Assembly (NCBI GenBank): GCA_947475875.1
Contig: CANJME010000001.1
Location: forward strand, 1 to 64,000
Length of the DNA: 64,000 bases
Source of the DNA: Caulobacteraceae bacterium
GTDB lineage: Bacteria > Pseudomonadota > Alphaproteobacteria > Caulobacterales > Caulobacteraceae
Reading direction: 5' to 3'
Below are positions 18,449 through 29,717 of this stretch, piece by piece. A program made the position numbers and the translations under genes. Below the pieces are notes generated by a model. It had not been told where the DNA came from. It searched no databases and saw only the letters and a program-made list of their open reading frames with translations. The first letter of the stretch is position 1. Each line of letters opens with the position of its first letter.

Positions 18449-19711
18449 CTACGCCGCGCCGTCCTTCTTGGCTTTCTCGGCATAGATCAGCAGAGGCTGG
18501 GCGCGGCCTTCGACGACCTCGGCGTTGACCACCACTTCCTCTACACCATCGAAGGTCGGTAGTTCGAACATGGTCTCCAGGAGGATGGCCTCCATAATCG
18601 AGCGCAGGCCGCGAGCGCCGGTCCGCCGGGCGATCGCCTTGCGGGCCACGGCGTTCATGGCGTCGTCGGTGAAGGTAAGGCCGACGTTCTCCATCTCGAA
18701 CAGGCGCTGGTACTGTTTGACCAGGGCGTTCTTGGGCTCGGTCAGGATCTTGACCAGGGCCTCTTCGTCGAGATCTTCCAGCGTCGCCAACACCGGCAGA
18801 CGGCCGATGAATTCCGGGATCAGGCCAAAGCGCTGCAGATCGTCAGGCTCAACGCCGCGCAGGATTTCGCCCGTGCGCCGCTCGTCCGGATCGGTGACCT
18901 TGGCGCCGAAGCCTATGGAGGTGCCCTGCCCGCGGCTGGAGATGATCTTTTCCAGGCCCGCGAAAGCGCCGCCGCAGATGAACAGCATATTGGCGGTGTC
19001 GACCTGCAGGAATTCCTGCTGCGGGTGTTTGCGCCCGCCCTGGGGCGGCACCGAGGCGACCGTGCCTTCCATGATCTTCAGCAAAGCCTGCTGCACGCCC
19101 TCGCCCGAGACGTCGCGGGTGATCGAGGGGTTGTCAGACTTGCGGCTGATCTTGTCGATTTCGTCGATGTAGACGATGCCCCTCTGTGCCCGCTCGACAT
19201 TGTAGTCGGCGGCCTGCAGCAGCTTCAGGATGATATTCTCGACGTCTTCACCCACATAACCGGCTTCGGTCAGGGTGGTGGCGTCGGCCATGGTGAAGGG
19301 CACGTCGATGATGCGCGCCAGCGTCTGGGCCAGCAGGGTCTTGCCGACGCCGGTGGGGCCGATCAGCAGGATGTTGGACTTGGCCAGTTCGACGTCGTTG
19401 TTCTTCGAAGCGTGGTTCAAGCGCTTGTAGTGGTTGTGCACCGCGACCGAGAGCACCTTTTTCGCGTGGTCCTGGCCGATGACATAATCATCGAGAACCG
19501 TGCGGATCTCCTTGGGCGTCGGAACGCCGTCCTTGGATTTGACGAAGGTGATTTTCTGCTCTTCACGGATGATATCCATGCAGAGCTCGACGCATTCATC
19601 GCAGATGAACACGGTGGGTCCAGCGATAAGCTTGCGCACCTCATGCTGACTCTTTCCGCAAAAAGAGCAGTACAAAGTACTCTTGGTGTCGCCTCCGGCG
19701 GCCTTGGTCAT
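18449..19711 (-). CDS. clpX: ATP-dependent Clp protease ATP-binding subunit ClpX
   Basis: AAA+ unfoldase that feeds substrates to ClpP; in Caulobacterales it drives cell-cycle proteolysis. 420 residues from the ATG at 19711 (GGGAAG upstream; an in-frame GTG at 19723 would add four residues). The N-terminal zinc-binding domain has Cys15, 18, 37 and 40 (YCSFCGK, FICDEC). Walker A GPTGVGKT is near 118-125, and the Arg-finger region and C-terminal small domain are complete. clpP and tig lie further along on the same strand, separated by the convergent HAD gene, so clpX probably has its own promoter in 19712-20008. Confidence 0.98.
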   Translation of the reverse strand: MTKAAGGDTKSTLYCSFCGKSQHEVRKLIAGPTVFICDECVELCMDIIREEQKITFVKSKDGVPTPKEIRTVLDDYVIGQDHAKKVLSVAVHNHYKRLNHASKNNDVELAKSNILLIGPTGVGKTLLAQTLARIIDVPFTMADATTLTEAGYVGEDVENIILKLLQAADYNVERAQRGIVYIDEIDKISRKSDNPSITRDVSGEGVQQALLKIMEGTVASVPPQGGRKHPQQEFLQVDTANMLFICGGAFAGLEKIISSRGQGTSIGFGAKVTDPDERRTGEILRGVEPDDLQRFGLIPEFIGRLPVLATLEDLDEEALVKILTEPKNALVKQYQRLFEMENVGLTFTDDAMNAVARKAIARRTGARGLRSIMEAILLETMFELPTFDGVEEVVVNAEVVEGRAQPLLIYAEKAKKDGAA

Positions 19712-20008
19712 ATCACTTCCCACTCTCGAGGGGCTTTTGGCCCGTATCGCAGAGCACCCTTGTTACGGGGCCTCCCTGCGCCTTGATCATGCAGGATATG
19801 CGCCGCAGGTTGTCTAATCCTTGACAATCCACGATCCTGAACACGTTCACAAGCTTGGCAAGCCCAAACTGCACCATTCATAACGCTTTGCGGGGCCCTT
19901 CGAGCTCGAATTTCATCGTACATTGTCTCAAATAGGAACACCAAAGGGTGAATGCGAGCTATTCTGCGGCAAGGTTGACGCAAGCGATTCGGTTTTTAGA
20001 CCCGCCCC

Positions 20009-20671
20009 ATGTTCCAGCGCCACAGACCGCCAGTCCATCTAGCCGACTCCGACGATCCCATTGAGGGACCGGAGGTTTTGATTGCCTTTGATTTCGACGG
20101 CACCATGACCACCAAGGATAGTTTCCTCGCCTTCCTGCGCTGGCGAGCGGGCTGGTTCGGGTACAACTGGAACATGTTCAGGCTGCTGCCGGCCGCCATC
20201 AGCTATGTCTTTCACCGGGATCGCGGGCGGCTCAAATCGGCCGCCGCGCGGATGTTTTTGCGAGGCGTTCATCGCGAGACCCTGGAAAAGGACGCGGCGG
20301 CTTTCGCCTCGGAGGTCAACTGGTCGTTGTTTCGCCCCGACGCCCTGCGCACCTGGCGCCACTGGCGCGGCAAGGGCGCCCGGGTGGTGATTGTCACAGC
20401 CTCGCCCGAAACGACCGTGGCCCCGTTCGCCCGCTCGCTGGGAGCCTACAAGCTTATCGCCACGGCGCTGGAATTCGACGCCAGCGACCGGGTGACCGGC
20501 GCCTTCGCCACGCCCAACTGCCGGGGCAGGGAAAAGGTGCGCCGCCTGCGTGAAGTGTTCGGCGATGATGTGACCCTGACCGCGGCCTATGGCGATACGC
20601 CCGGCGACAAGGACATGATCTCAATGGCCGAAGAGCGCGGCTATCGCGTCTTCAGCGGCAAGCCGGCCTAG
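20009..20671 (+). CDS. HAD-superfamily phosphatase (HAD-IB type)
   Basis: 220 residues. Motif I is [14 protein letters not shown] near residues 26-39 with the nucleophile Asp and general acid Asp; motif [10 protein letters not shown] near 126; motif [17 protein letters not shown] near 192-203. The overall pattern resembles phosphoserine-phosphatase-like HAD-IB hydrolases, which cleave small phosphate esters; the substrate cannot be read. It sits between clpX (divergent, upstream) and clpP (convergent), and its TAG overlaps the clpP stop codon in a shared CTAG. Confidence 0.82.
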   Translation: MFQRHRPPVHLADSDDPIEGPEVLIAFDFDGTMTTKDSFLAFLRWRAGWFGYNWNMFRLLPAAISYVFHRDRGRLKSAAARMFLRGVHRETLEKDAAAFASEVNWSLFRPDALRTWRHWRGKGARVVIVTASPETTVAPFARSLGAYKLIATALEFDASDRVTGAFATPNCRGREKVRRLREVFGDDVTLTAAYGDTPGDKDMISMAEERGYRVFSGKPA

Positions 20672-21312
20672 CTCGCCGCTTCCGCCGCCTCGCGCGTCTC
20701 ATACACGTGGTCGACGATGCCCCAGGCCTGTGCCTCAGTGGCCGACATGAAATGGTCGCGGTCGAGAGTCTTTTCGACGTCCTCCAGCGTGCGGCCGCAA
20801 TGTTTGACGTAGATCTCGTTGAGGCGACGCTTCAGCTTGATGATATCCTCGGCGTGACGCTCGATGTCCGATGCCTGTCCGCGGAAGCCGCCCGACGGCT
20901 GGTGAACCATGACCCGCGCGTTCGGCAGGGCGACCCGGTGACCGGCCGCGCCGGCGCAGAGGAGCAACGAGCCCATAGAGGCCGCCATGCCCATGCAAAC
21001 GGTCGAAACCGGGCTCTTGATGTACTGCATGGTGTCGTAGATCGCGAGACCGCTGGTCACCACGCCGCCCGGCGAGTTGATGTACATGGAGATCTCTTTT
21101 TTCGGGTTCTCGCTCTCGAGGAACAAGAGCTGCGCGCAGACCAGGGCCGAGACATTGTCGTCCACGGGGCCATTCAGGAACACGATCCGTTCGCGCAACA
21201 GCCGCGAGAAAATGTCGAACGAGCGCTCGCCCCGGCTCGACTGCTCGACGACCATGGGGACGAGGCCAAAGCCCGTGTCATGATCGCGGATTGCCATGTC
21301 CTGTTCGCGCAT
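20668..21312 (-). CDS. clpP: ATP-dependent Clp protease proteolytic subunit ClpP
   Basis: Serine peptidase of the Clp complex. From the ATG at 21312, preceded by GGAAGGAA, it has 214 residues. The catalytic triad is visible: Ser112 (MGMAASMGS), His137 (VMVHQPSGG) and Asp186 (DRDHFMS). A short N-terminal propeptide-like segment of about 15 residues precedes the usual mature start. The open frame to 21456 is not family-like. A CTTGAA element lies 50 bases upstream. Together with clpX and tig it forms the usual chaperone-protease neighbourhood. Confidence 0.97.
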   Translation of the reverse strand: MREQDMAIRDHDTGFGLVPMVVEQSSRGERSFDIFSRLLRERIVFLNGPVDDNVSALVCAQLLFLESENPKKEISMYINSPGGVVTSGLAIYDTMQYIKSPVSTVCMGMAASMGSLLLCAGAAGHRVALPNARVMVHQPSGGFRGQASDIERHAEDIIKLKRRLNEIYVKHCGRTLEDVEKTLDRDHFMSATEAQAWGIVDHVYETREAAEAAS

Positions 21313-21339
21313 TGCCGTTCCTTCCGAATTCGTCCGCCT

Positions 21340-21369
21340 GATATTGCGCCGCGAGGGGGCGCTTTCAAG
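21340..21369 (-). promoter_or_regulatory. Possible sigma-32-like promoter of clpP
   Basis: On the minus strand CTTGAA (21369-21364) is followed after 15 bases by CGCAATATC (21348-21340). The -35 part is perfect for heat-shock sigma factors; the -10 part is a partial match. It lies in the tig-clpP gap, 28 bases before the clpP start, so clpP could be heat-inducible independently of tig. Confidence 0.4.
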
Positions 21370-21427
21370 GCGTACTAGACCCGATTCTGGAGGCGATGGG
21401 TTAACGGCGAGGCGATCGGCCCAAAGG

Positions 21428-22804
21428 CTACTCGCCGTAGCCTTCCGGCAGTTCATCGTCCTTCAGCAGTTCAGCCTTGCTGACCTTTTTGTCCTTGACG
21501 CTGGCCAAACCGAACAGAAGCTCGACCACCTTGGTTTCGAAGATAGGGGCGCGGGCCTGGGTCAGATAGTTCTGATCCTTGACCAGCATGTCGAACACCG
21601 CCTGCGGCTCCATATTATACTGGCGGGCCATGTTGACGGCGTCGCGCTGCAGAGCCTGGGTCAGTTCCTGGTCGGTGACCTGCACACCCTTTTCCCGGCC
21701 GACTTCAGCCAGGACGAGCCCCAGGCGCACCCGACGCTCGGCGATCTTGCGATATTCGCTCTTCAGCTGGTCCTCGGTCTTGTTCTGATCCTCTTCGGAA
21801 CGCCCTTCGCGGGCTTCGTCTTCCAGCACCTGGTTCCAGATGCCCTGGAACTCACCCTCGACCATGCGCGGCGGCAGATCGAACTTATGGCCGCTGTCGA
21901 GCGCATCCAGAAGGGCACGCTTGAGCTTGAACTTTGAGGTTTCTTCGTACTGGCCGGCCAGGTTGCCGCTGATGACTTCCTTCAGCTTTTCCAGGTTTTC
22001 CAGCCCGGCGGCCTTGGCCAGCTCGTCGTCGATGGCCCGGGCCACCGGCGCCTTGACGTCGTGCACGGTCACGTCGAATTCGGCGTCCTTGCCCTTCAGG
22101 TTTTCAGCGCCGTAGTTGGCGGGGAAAGTCACCTTGACCGTCAGGGTGGCGCCCGGCTTGGCGCCAATCAACTGGTCCTCAAACCCCGGGATAAACTGAC
22201 CCGAACCCAGCACCAACGGCGTGGACTGGGCCGAGCCGCCCTCAAACAGCTTGCCGTCGACCTTGCCGACGAAATCGATAACGACCTGGTCGTCCTTCTT
22301 GGCCTTGACCGACTTGCCAGTGCGGCTTTCGTAGTTGGCGTTCATCTTCGCCAGCTCGGCCACCGTCTCGTCGACGTCCTTGTCGGTCGGCGCATAGACC
22401 GGCTTCTCAAGCTTGATCTTGGTCACATCCATCAACTTGATGTCCGGCATCAGCTCGACGGCGAATTCGTAGGTCAGGTCGGCCTTGCCCGACAGCACCT
22501 CTTCGAAGTCCGAAACCGCCTTGATCTCGGGGTTGCCGGCGGGGCGCAGGTTGTTGTCGTTGAGGACCTTTTCATTGGTGCTGGCCAGCACTTCCTGAAC
22601 GATTTCGTTCATCAGGCCCTTGCCGTACAGGCGGCGCACGTGCGCGGCCGGCACCTTGCCCGGACGGAAGCCCTTGATCTGCATAGTCGGCGCAACTTCG
22701 GCGATCTTGGCATCGAGTCGCTGCGACAGATCGTTCGCCGGGATCGTCACGTCATAGACGCGGCTAAGGCCTTCACCAGCCTTTTCAACGATTTGTGCAG
22801 TCAT
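21428..22804 (-). CDS. tig: Trigger factor
   Basis: Ribosome-bound chaperone and peptidyl-prolyl isomerase. 458 residues. The N-terminal ribosome-binding domain contains the signature [19 protein letters not shown] near residues 43-61 (GFRxGKxP). The middle FKBP-type domain has [19 protein letters not shown] near 160-180. The long helical C-terminal arms follow. The C-terminus is acidic and slightly extended ([11 protein letters not shown]). It is upstream of clpP on the same strand with a 115-base gap, a conserved order in bacteria. Confidence 0.97.
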   Translation of the reverse strand: MTAQIVEKAGEGLSRVYDVTIPANDLSQRLDAKIAEVAPTMQIKGFRPGKVPAAHVRRLYGKGLMNEIVQEVLASTNEKVLNDNNLRPAGNPEIKAVSDFEEVLSGKADLTYEFAVELMPDIKLMDVTKIKLEKPVYAPTDKDVDETVAELAKMNANYESRTGKSVKAKKDDQVVIDFVGKVDGKLFEGGSAQSTPLVLGSGQFIPGFEDQLIGAKPGATLTVKVTFPANYGAENLKGKDAEFDVTVHDVKAPVARAIDDELAKAAGLENLEKLKEVISGNLAGQYEETSKFKLKRALLDALDSGHKFDLPPRMVEGEFQGIWNQVLEDEAREGRSEEDQNKTEDQLKSEYRKIAERRVRLGLVLAEVGREKGVQVTDQELTQALQRDAVNMARQYNMEPQAVFDMLVKDQNYLTQARAPIFETKVVELLFGLASVKDKKVSKAELLKDDELPEGYGE

Positions 22805-22939
22805 GTTAAGTCTCTACGTAAAGGGGCCGGCCAATTTGAGCGCCCTTATGTCACGCCAACCCCGTCCATCCAAGGGCGCCGCGACAAATCCCGGACGACA
22901 TGTCGCGGCCGGCGCGCGCGACGCAACCTCCGGTCAAGA

Positions 22940-22967
22940 TTGACTTTACGGCGCTAAGGCCTATGCA
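22940..22967 (+). promoter_or_regulatory. Candidate promoter of the DEAD-box helicase
   Basis: TTGACT (22940-22945) and TATGCA (22962-22967) are separated by 16 bases in the divergent gap between tig and the helicase gene. The -35 is good and the -10 moderate for a housekeeping sigma factor. It would give a leader of about 75 bases. Confidence 0.35.
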
Positions 22968-23051
22968 TCCGGCCACCTCGAAGCAGGTCAGGCGAATCCG
23001 CGCCGCCCGCTCGCCCACGCACGGGCGGCTTCGGGGCTTGATCCGAGTAGC

Positions 23052-24631
<1,580 letters not shown>

Positions 24632-24635
<4 letters not shown>

Positions 24636-25528
24636 TTGACGATCTCGGTCCCGGCGGCGCGGTCGTCCCGAGCCCGGCGGAATTCCAGCAGTCTCACGAC
24701 CCAGATCGAAATCTCGTAGAGCAACACCAGCGGGATCGCCAGCGACAGCTGGCTGATCGGGTCGGGCGGGGTGAAGATTGCGGCGATCACAAAGACGATG
24801 ACGATGGCGAATCGTCGGAAGCTCGAAAGCTGTTTGGACGTGACCAGCCCCGCCATACCGACAAGCGCCAACACCACCGGCAGCTGGAAGCAGATACCGA
24901 AGGCCAGGATCAGCTTGATGGAGATCGCCAGATACTCCGATATCTTGGGCGTCATGTGGATGGTAATGGCGCCCAGCTGCTGCTGGTTGAGGCTGAACCA
25001 CAAAACGAACGGCAGCATCAGGAAATAGACCAGCGCCGCGCCCATGACGAACAGCACCGGCGAGGCGATCAGGAACGGCGCAAACGCCAGCCGCTCTTTC
25101 TTGTAGAGACCCGGAGCCACGAAACGATAGAGCTGCCAGCCCAGGATCGGGAAGGTAAGGACGATGGCGCCGAAAGCGGCGATCTTCACCTTGACCAGGA
25201 AGGTTTCCAGCACGGCCGTCGAGATCGTTTCCAGCTCCTGGCCGGGAAGTGGCGGCGGCAGAGTCGTCAGCCCGAGGACGCCCTTGAGCATCGCCAGATT
25301 GAACGGGTTGCTGTGACCCAGCTGATGCTGCAGGGCGATCAGGCCCTGGGCGATCCCCAGCGGGCGCAGCAGAAACTCCAGGATCGGATTGACGAAGGCG
25401 AACGACAGAAAAAAGCCCAGGATCAGCGCGATCACGCAGATGAACAGCCGTCCGCGAAGCTCGATCAGGTGTTCGAGCAGCGGCGCGCGCGAGCGCTCGA
25501 CATAGGCTTCGTCATCCGGCGCGCTCAT
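24632..25528 (-). CDS. tatC: Sec-independent protein translocase TatC
   Basis: Core membrane component that recognises twin-arginine signal peptides. 298 residues, six hydrophobic helices. The family signature LLEHLIELRGRLF near residues 18-30 and FMLPFVLWFS-type later helices are present. The C-terminus is longer than in E. coli, with a charged tail (RRARDDRAAGTE). The ATG overlaps the tatB stop by four bases. Order on the minus strand is tatA, tatB, tatC. Confidence 0.97.
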
Positions 25529-25971
25529 GTGACCGTCGCCTTTTTCGCGCGGGGCTTTTTCGGCCTGGGCGCCGGGGACTCAAGTTCAAGGGGAGCGCCG
25601 TTGGCCTCGGCGGTCGCGACCTCACCCATCCAGGCGGCTGGATCATAGATCGCTTCGCCGGTCGGATCGTGGATTCCCTGGCTGATCTGGTCGGCCGTGT
25701 CTGTCATGGCCTCGGCAATGCCGCTGACCGGATCGGTGGCCATCTGCGTGGCCTTGGCCTTCATCGCCTCGACCTCCTTGCGAAGGGTGTCGAGCTCGGA
25801 CTGGCGGGCCATGTCGTCGAAGCTGGCGCGGAAATCGGCCGCCATGCGCCGGGCGCTGCCCAGGAACTGACCCACGCGCTTCATGATCGCCGGCAGATCC
25901 TGCGGCTTGAATACGATCAGCGCGACCACCGCGATGATCAGGTATTCGGTTCCGCCAATATCAGGAAACAT
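25525..25971 (-). CDS. tatB: Sec-independent protein translocase TatB
   Basis: 148 residues. One N-terminal transmembrane helix (MFPDIGGTEYLIIAVVALIVF) with a conserved Glu near residue 9, the hinge FKPQDLP, and then a long amphipathic helix (ARRMAADFRASFDDMARQSE). The C-terminus is Pro/Lys/Ala-rich (RPKKPRAKKATVT). Works with TatC in signal-peptide recognition. It is coupled to tatC by a four-base overlap. Confidence 0.94.
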   Translation of the reverse strand: MFPDIGGTEYLIIAVVALIVFKPQDLPAIMKRVGQFLGSARRMAADFRASFDDMARQSELDTLRKEVEAMKAKATQMATDPVSGIAEAMTDTADQISQGIHDPTGEAIYDPAAWMGEVATAEANGAPLELESPAPRPKKPRAKKATVT

Positions 25972-26036
25972 GCGTCGGGCAGGCCTTTTGAGCCAGACGT
26001 GTCAGGGCCTGGCGTGAACTTCAGTGGGGTCGGAGA

Positions 26037-26240
26037 CTAGCTCTCTTTGTCTTTGTCTGCCGGCGGCAGGGCGGTGTCGGCCTTCTCGGCCGGCTTGTCG
26101 TCGTCCTTCAGTCCTTCCTTGAAGGCCTTGATGCCCTTGGCCGCGTCGCCCATCAGGCCAGACAGCTTGCCGCGGCCGCCGAAGACAACCGCCACGATGA
26201 GAAGCACGATAAGCCAGTGCCAGATGCTCAGACCACCCAT
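26037..26240 (-). CDS. tatA: Sec-independent protein translocase TatA
   Basis: 67 residues: a single N-terminal membrane helix ([16 protein letters not shown]), a short hinge with Gly, then the amphipathic helix [17 protein letters not shown], and an acidic/Lys tail. It forms the pore-like assembly of the Tat pathway. AGGAG lies 12 bases before the ATG, slightly far. It is first of tatA-tatB-tatC; the 216-base upstream gap to scpB contains four TTGTTACA repeats (26341-26443). Confidence 0.95.
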   Translation of the reverse strand: MGGLSIWHWLIVLLIVAVVFGGRGKLSGLMGDAAKGIKAFKEGLKDDDKPAEKADTALPPADKDKES

Positions 26241-26279
26241 AGTGTTTTATTACTCCTGCTCGCGCGGACCTGACCCGCG

Positions 26280-26291
26280 ACGAAATTTCGT
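26280..26291. promoter_or_regulatory. 12-base perfect palindrome upstream of tatA
   Basis: ACGAAATTTCGT is a perfect palindrome 40 bases before the tatA start codon, in the likely leader or promoter region. It is operator-like, but I cannot assign a regulator. Chance occurrence is possible. Confidence 0.25.
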
Positions 26292-26340
26292 GATGTTGGG
26301 TACATCATAGGTCATCTGCTATCCGCATGCCACCAAAGCA

Positions 26341-26443
26341 TTGTTACAACTGGCTGGGGCAAATTGTTACAACTCGGAGGGCGAACATCGGCGCCTCCAG
26401 GGCGCCTGTTGTTACAGCCTCGCGGCGGGCGCGTTGTTACAGC
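26341..26443. repeat. Four spaced TTGTTACA[A/G]C repeats in the scpB-tatA gap
   Basis: Four direct copies of a ten-base word: 26341-26350 and 26364-26373 (TTGTTACAAC), 26409-26418 and 26434-26443 (TTGTTACAGC). Start-to-start distances are 23, 45 and 25 bases, so the copies come as two pairs, each with its own final variant. They lie in the 216-base gap between scpB and tatA, 100-200 bases upstream of tatA. The array is AT-rich islands in GC-rich spacer. A regulator-binding array for the tat operon is the simplest idea; no known regulator is recognised. Confidence 0.6.
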
Positions 26444-26456
26444 CAGGCGGGCACCC

Positions 26457-27092
26457 CTAGGTGTCTTCTTCCAGAAAATCGCGGTGGAATTCGGGGTTCT
26501 CGCCGGGCTCCAGGGGATCTTCGGCGTCGGTATCGGCCCGCGAGGGGTCCGGCAGGGCAAAACCGGGCGGCAGTTCGGCGTCGAGCAGGCCCAGCTGCCG
26601 CATCTCGGCCGCGCCGGGCAGATCCCCAAGGCTCGCCAGGCCATAGTGTTCCAAGAAGGCGTCGGTGGTGCCGAAGGTTACCGGCCGGCCGGGCGTCCGC
26701 CGCCGGCCGCGCATCTTGACGAGGTCGAGTTCAAGCAGGGTGTCCAGGGTGCCGCGGCTGGCTTGAACGCCGCGGATGGCCTCGATCTCGGCGCGGGTGA
26801 CCGGCTGGTGGTAGGCGACGATGGCCAGCGTCTCCTGGGCGGCTTTCGAGAGCTTGCGCGGTTCCTCCCGCTCCAGCGTCATCAGGAAGGCCAGATCGGC
26901 GGCGGTCTGGAAGCGCCAGCGACCGGCTACCTCGACCAGTTCGACGCCGCGCCCGGTATAGGCCTCTTTCAACCCGTCGATGGCGGCCAGAATGTCCGCG
27001 TTGGCCGGCAGGCGGTCGGCCAGATCCTTGACGCTCAGGGGTTCGGCCGCGGCGAACAACAGCGCCTCGACCATGCGCTCGGCCTCGCTCAC
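26457..27092 (-). CDS. scpB: Segregation and condensation protein ScpB
   Basis: Winged-helix partner of the SMC condensin complex. 211 residues, starting with GTG that overlaps the scpA stop (GTGA). Signatures: MVEALLFAAAEPLSVKDLA near the start, and ETLAIVAYHQPVTRAEIEAI with RGVQASRGTLDTLLE in the second winged helix. The acidic C-terminus (EEDT) is variable in the family. It follows scpA directly, as in most bacteria. Confidence 0.95.
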   Translation of the reverse strand: MSEAERMVEALLFAAAEPLSVKDLADRLPANADILAAIDGLKEAYTGRGVELVEVAGRWRFQTAADLAFLMTLEREEPRKLSKAAQETLAIVAYHQPVTRAEIEAIRGVQASRGTLDTLLELDLVKMRGRRRTPGRPVTFGTTDAFLEHYGLASLGDLPGAAEMRQLGLLDAELPPGFALPDPSRADTDAEDPLEPGENPEFHRDFLEEDT

Positions 27093-27892
27093 TCCGCGGC
27101 CTCCAGCATGCGGGCGCGCAGGTAGATCTCGGCGAAATGCTCCAGCTGTTGGGCTTCCAGCGAGCCCTCCTTCACCAGCTCCAGGCCCGCCGACAAAGTC
27201 GAGGCGACAAACGAAGCCCGGCTCGGGCTACCCTCGGTGGCCGAGGGCGCCAGGCGTCCCAGCGCCGTCCAGGTGCGCAGGCGTGGCAAGGCGCCGCGCA
27301 GTTGCTCGCGCGCATCGTCCAGCGCGTATACCCTTGGGGCCGCCGGGTGATAATGCCGCGCCGCCTCGCGCTTCACCTGGGCTGAATAGGCCTGGACCAG
27401 GGCGAACAGATTTCCCTCAAACCGCGTGGACGAGACGATCTTGACCTCCTGCGGATCACCGCGCGGGAAAACGTCACGCTTCAACTGCGACCGATCCTTG
27501 AGCGCGTCAGACGCTTTGCGGATCGCATCCAGGCGGGCCAGGCGGAAGGCCAGCTGCGCAGCGATTTCCTCGGCCGGCGCCTCATCGCCTGAAGCCTTGT
27601 CAGCCTTGGGCAGCATCAGGCGCGATTTCAGATACGCGAGCCAGGCGGCCATCACCAGATAATCAGCCGCCAGGGAAAACCGCAGCGAACGGGCCGTCTG
27701 AATGAACGCGAGGTACTGTTCGGCCAGTTTCAGCACCGACAGCTTCAGAAGGTCGACCTTCTGGTTGCGGGCGAGCGCCAGCAAAAGGTGCAGCGGGCCT
27801 TCAAAGCCATCGATATCGACGACCAGAGCTTGTCCGTCCTCGGCCGCTTCGCCGGCGGCCGAAAAATCGAGGTCGTTGTCTTCCTTCTTCAT
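27089..27892 (-). CDS. scpA: Segregation and condensation protein ScpA
   Basis: Kleisin that bridges the SMC heads. 267 residues; signature FEGPLHLLLALARNQKVDLL near residues 29-48, followed by the DYLVMAAWLAYLKSRLMLP helix. The C-terminal winged-helix part is present (SLEAQQLEHFAEIYLRARML). Overlaps nagZ upstream and scpB downstream by four bases each, so the three genes are translated together. Confidence 0.95.
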   Translation of the reverse strand: MKKEDNDLDFSAAGEAAEDGQALVVDIDGFEGPLHLLLALARNQKVDLLKLSVLKLAEQYLAFIQTARSLRFSLAADYLVMAAWLAYLKSRLMLPKADKASGDEAPAEEIAAQLAFRLARLDAIRKASDALKDRSQLKRDVFPRGDPQEVKIVSSTRFEGNLFALVQAYSAQVKREAARHYHPAAPRVYALDDAREQLRGALPRLRTWTALGRLAPSATEGSPSRASFVASTLSAGLELVKEGSLEAQQLEHFAEIYLRARMLEAAE

Positions 27893-28893
27893 GCAAACGC
27901 CGCCGAAAATCTGGCCCTGCCGGCCTCGACATCGAAAGGCTCCGGCGATTTGGCAAGCCTGGCAAGCGCGGCCTGGGCGCGCACCTTCGCCTTGCCGGAA
28001 AGGGCGGGCGTTTCACGGACAATCGCCTTCATCTCAGCCATGTCGCCATTGCAGTGGAGCACGACGTCGCAACCGGCGTTCAGCGCCGCGGCCGTCCGCT
28101 CGCCGAAATCGCCGCCCAGGGCCTTCATGGAAAGGTCATCGCTCATGATCAGGCCGGAAAAACCGATCACCTCGCGGATCAGGCGGATGGCCTTTTTCGA
28201 GGTCGTCGCCGGCCGTTTGGCGTCGATCGCGCCATAGACAACGTGCGCTGTCATGGCCAGCGGCATATCCGACAGCACCTTGAAGGGGGCGAAGTCCACT
28301 GCCTCCAGCTCATCGTAGGGCGTGTTCACCACCGGCAACTCAAGGTGACTGTCGGCCTTGGCCCGGCCGTGGCCGGGGATGTGTTTGATCACCGGCAGAA
28401 CGCCGCCCGCGATCAGGCCTTCGGCGGCGGCGCGGCCCAGGCGCGCCACGCTGGCTACGTCCATGTCATAGGCCCGGTCGCCGATGATCTCGTGACCGTC
28501 GGCGGCGGGCACGTCCAGCACCGGGACGCAGTCGACATTGATCCCGACGCTGACGAGGTCATGGGCCATCAGACGCGCCCCGAGGCGGACCAATTCGCGC
28601 CGCACCAGCGGGTCGTTGGTCGAGAGCTCGCCGAATTTCCGGGCGGCAGGATACTTCGGCCAGTTCGGCGGACCCATCCGCTGCACTCGCCCGCCCTCCT
28701 GATCGATCAGAATGGGCGCGTCGGCCCGGCCGACCGTGTCGCGCAACGCTGCCGTCAGCGCCCTTACCTGCTCAGGCGTATCGACATTGCGCTTGAAGAG
28801 GATGAACCCCCACGGATCGACTTTGCGGAAGAAAGCCTTCTCCGCGGTCGATAGCGTCAGGCCTTCGCAGCCGAGGATACAGGCGCTCGGCAT
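27889..28893 (-). CDS. nagZ: Beta-N-acetylhexosaminidase NagZ
   Basis: Cytoplasmic glycoside hydrolase family 3 enzyme that removes GlcNAc from muropeptides in cell-wall recycling. 334 residues from the ATG at 28893; the longer frame to 29079 lies inside the SPOR gene. Active-site features: KHIPGHGRAKADSH at 170-183, with the His used as acid/base, and the nucleophile Asp252 in SDDLSM. The ATG shares a base with the SPOR stop (TGATG). Linked to scpA by an ATGA overlap. Confidence 0.95.
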   Translation of the reverse strand: MPSACILGCEGLTLSTAEKAFFRKVDPWGFILFKRNVDTPEQVRALTAALRDTVGRADAPILIDQEGGRVQRMGPPNWPKYPAARKFGELSTNDPLVRRELVRLGARLMAHDLVSVGINVDCVPVLDVPAADGHEIIGDRAYDMDVASVARLGRAAAEGLIAGGVLPVIKHIPGHGRAKADSHLELPVVNTPYDELEAVDFAPFKVLSDMPLAMTAHVVYGAIDAKRPATTSKKAIRLIREVIGFSGLIMSDDLSMKALGGDFGERTAAALNAGCDVVLHCNGDMAEMKAIVRETPALSGKAKVRAQAALARLAKSPEPFDVEAGRARFSAAFA

Positions 28894-29657
28894 CAGTTTC
28901 GGGCGAAGCAGTCCCGGCCCTGGGCTTTCATCTTGCCGCAAAAGGCGTCGGCCTCGGCCCTGGAGGAGAATCCGGCGATCAGGCCGCGGTACATGGTATT
29001 TCCGTTCACCTGCACCTGCTCCGTCCGCTTCGACTTGCCGACCATGTCGGCCGGGAAAGCGCCGGCGACCTGACTCCATTGCTGGTCGGCCAGGGCTTGC
29101 GAACTGAAGGCGCCGATCTGCACCATGGAGGCGCCTGCGGCGGCTGGCGCGGCAGCCGTCGCCTTGGCTACTGCGGCCGGGGTTGCGGCAGGCGCGGCGG
29201 GCGGTGTGGTCTTGACGGGAGCCGGCGCCGGCGGGGTCTTCAGCGCGGCGATCTTGTCGCCGATCGGATCCTTTGCTTTGGCCACCGGGGCCTGAGCCGC
29301 CGCTACTGGCTGAGCAGCGACAGGACCACCGGCCACCGGCCGGGCCTGTGGTTGTTCGGGCGGTGCGGCGAAGGTGGGCGTTCCGTCGATCGCTCCAGGC
29401 AATGGCGCGGTCTCGACGGTGAGGCCGGTCTGCTGGGCGGGCGGCGTAGTTTCGGCCGGCGCCTTCATGGTCTCGATGGTCGTGGGCTGTTCGCCCTCAC
29501 CGCCGCCGCGGGTCAGCAGGAACACCGCCACGGCGACAACCAGCACCACCAGGATGACCGCGCTGATCAGCAGCAGGCCCGACCTCGGCCGCTCCTGGGG
29601 GCCGCTCGAGCGTCGCGCATCGAAGGTCAGCGGCGGTTCGCGGTCATAATCGCTCAT
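28893..29657 (-). CDS. SPOR-domain cell-envelope protein
   Basis: 254 residues with a bitopic layout: short cytoplasmic N-terminus, one transmembrane helix at about 28-48 (LLLISAVILVVLVVAVAVFL), a long Pro/Ala/Thr-rich periplasmic linker, and a C-terminal SPOR domain (SMVQIGAFSSQALADQQWSQ and the closing FCGKMKAQGRDCFARN, whose two Cys may form a disulfide). SPOR domains bind denuded septal peptidoglycan, so a role at the division site is likely. Coupled to nagZ (wall recycling) by TGATG. Confidence 0.9.
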   Translation of the reverse strand: MSDYDREPPLTFDARRSSGPQERPRSGLLLISAVILVVLVVAVAVFLLTRGGGEGEQPTTIETMKAPAETTPPAQQTGLTVETAPLPGAIDGTPTFAAPPEQPQARPVAGGPVAAQPVAAAQAPVAKAKDPIGDKIAALKTPPAPAPVKTTPPAAPAATPAAVAKATAAAPAAAGASMVQIGAFSSQALADQQWSQVAGAFPADMVGKSKRTEQVQVNGNTMYRGLIAGFSSRAEADAFCGKMKAQGRDCFARN

Positions 29658-29717
29658 CGGCGTGTCGGTCCTGTCACAAGGGCGAATCGCCCCTGCCCTT
29701 CTGGGCAGTTTAGCGAC

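Noticed and set aside
26341-26443. TTGTTACA repeats considered as a CRISPR array
   Set aside because: The repeat is only ten bases, spacers differ from 13 to 35 bases, and no cas genes are present.
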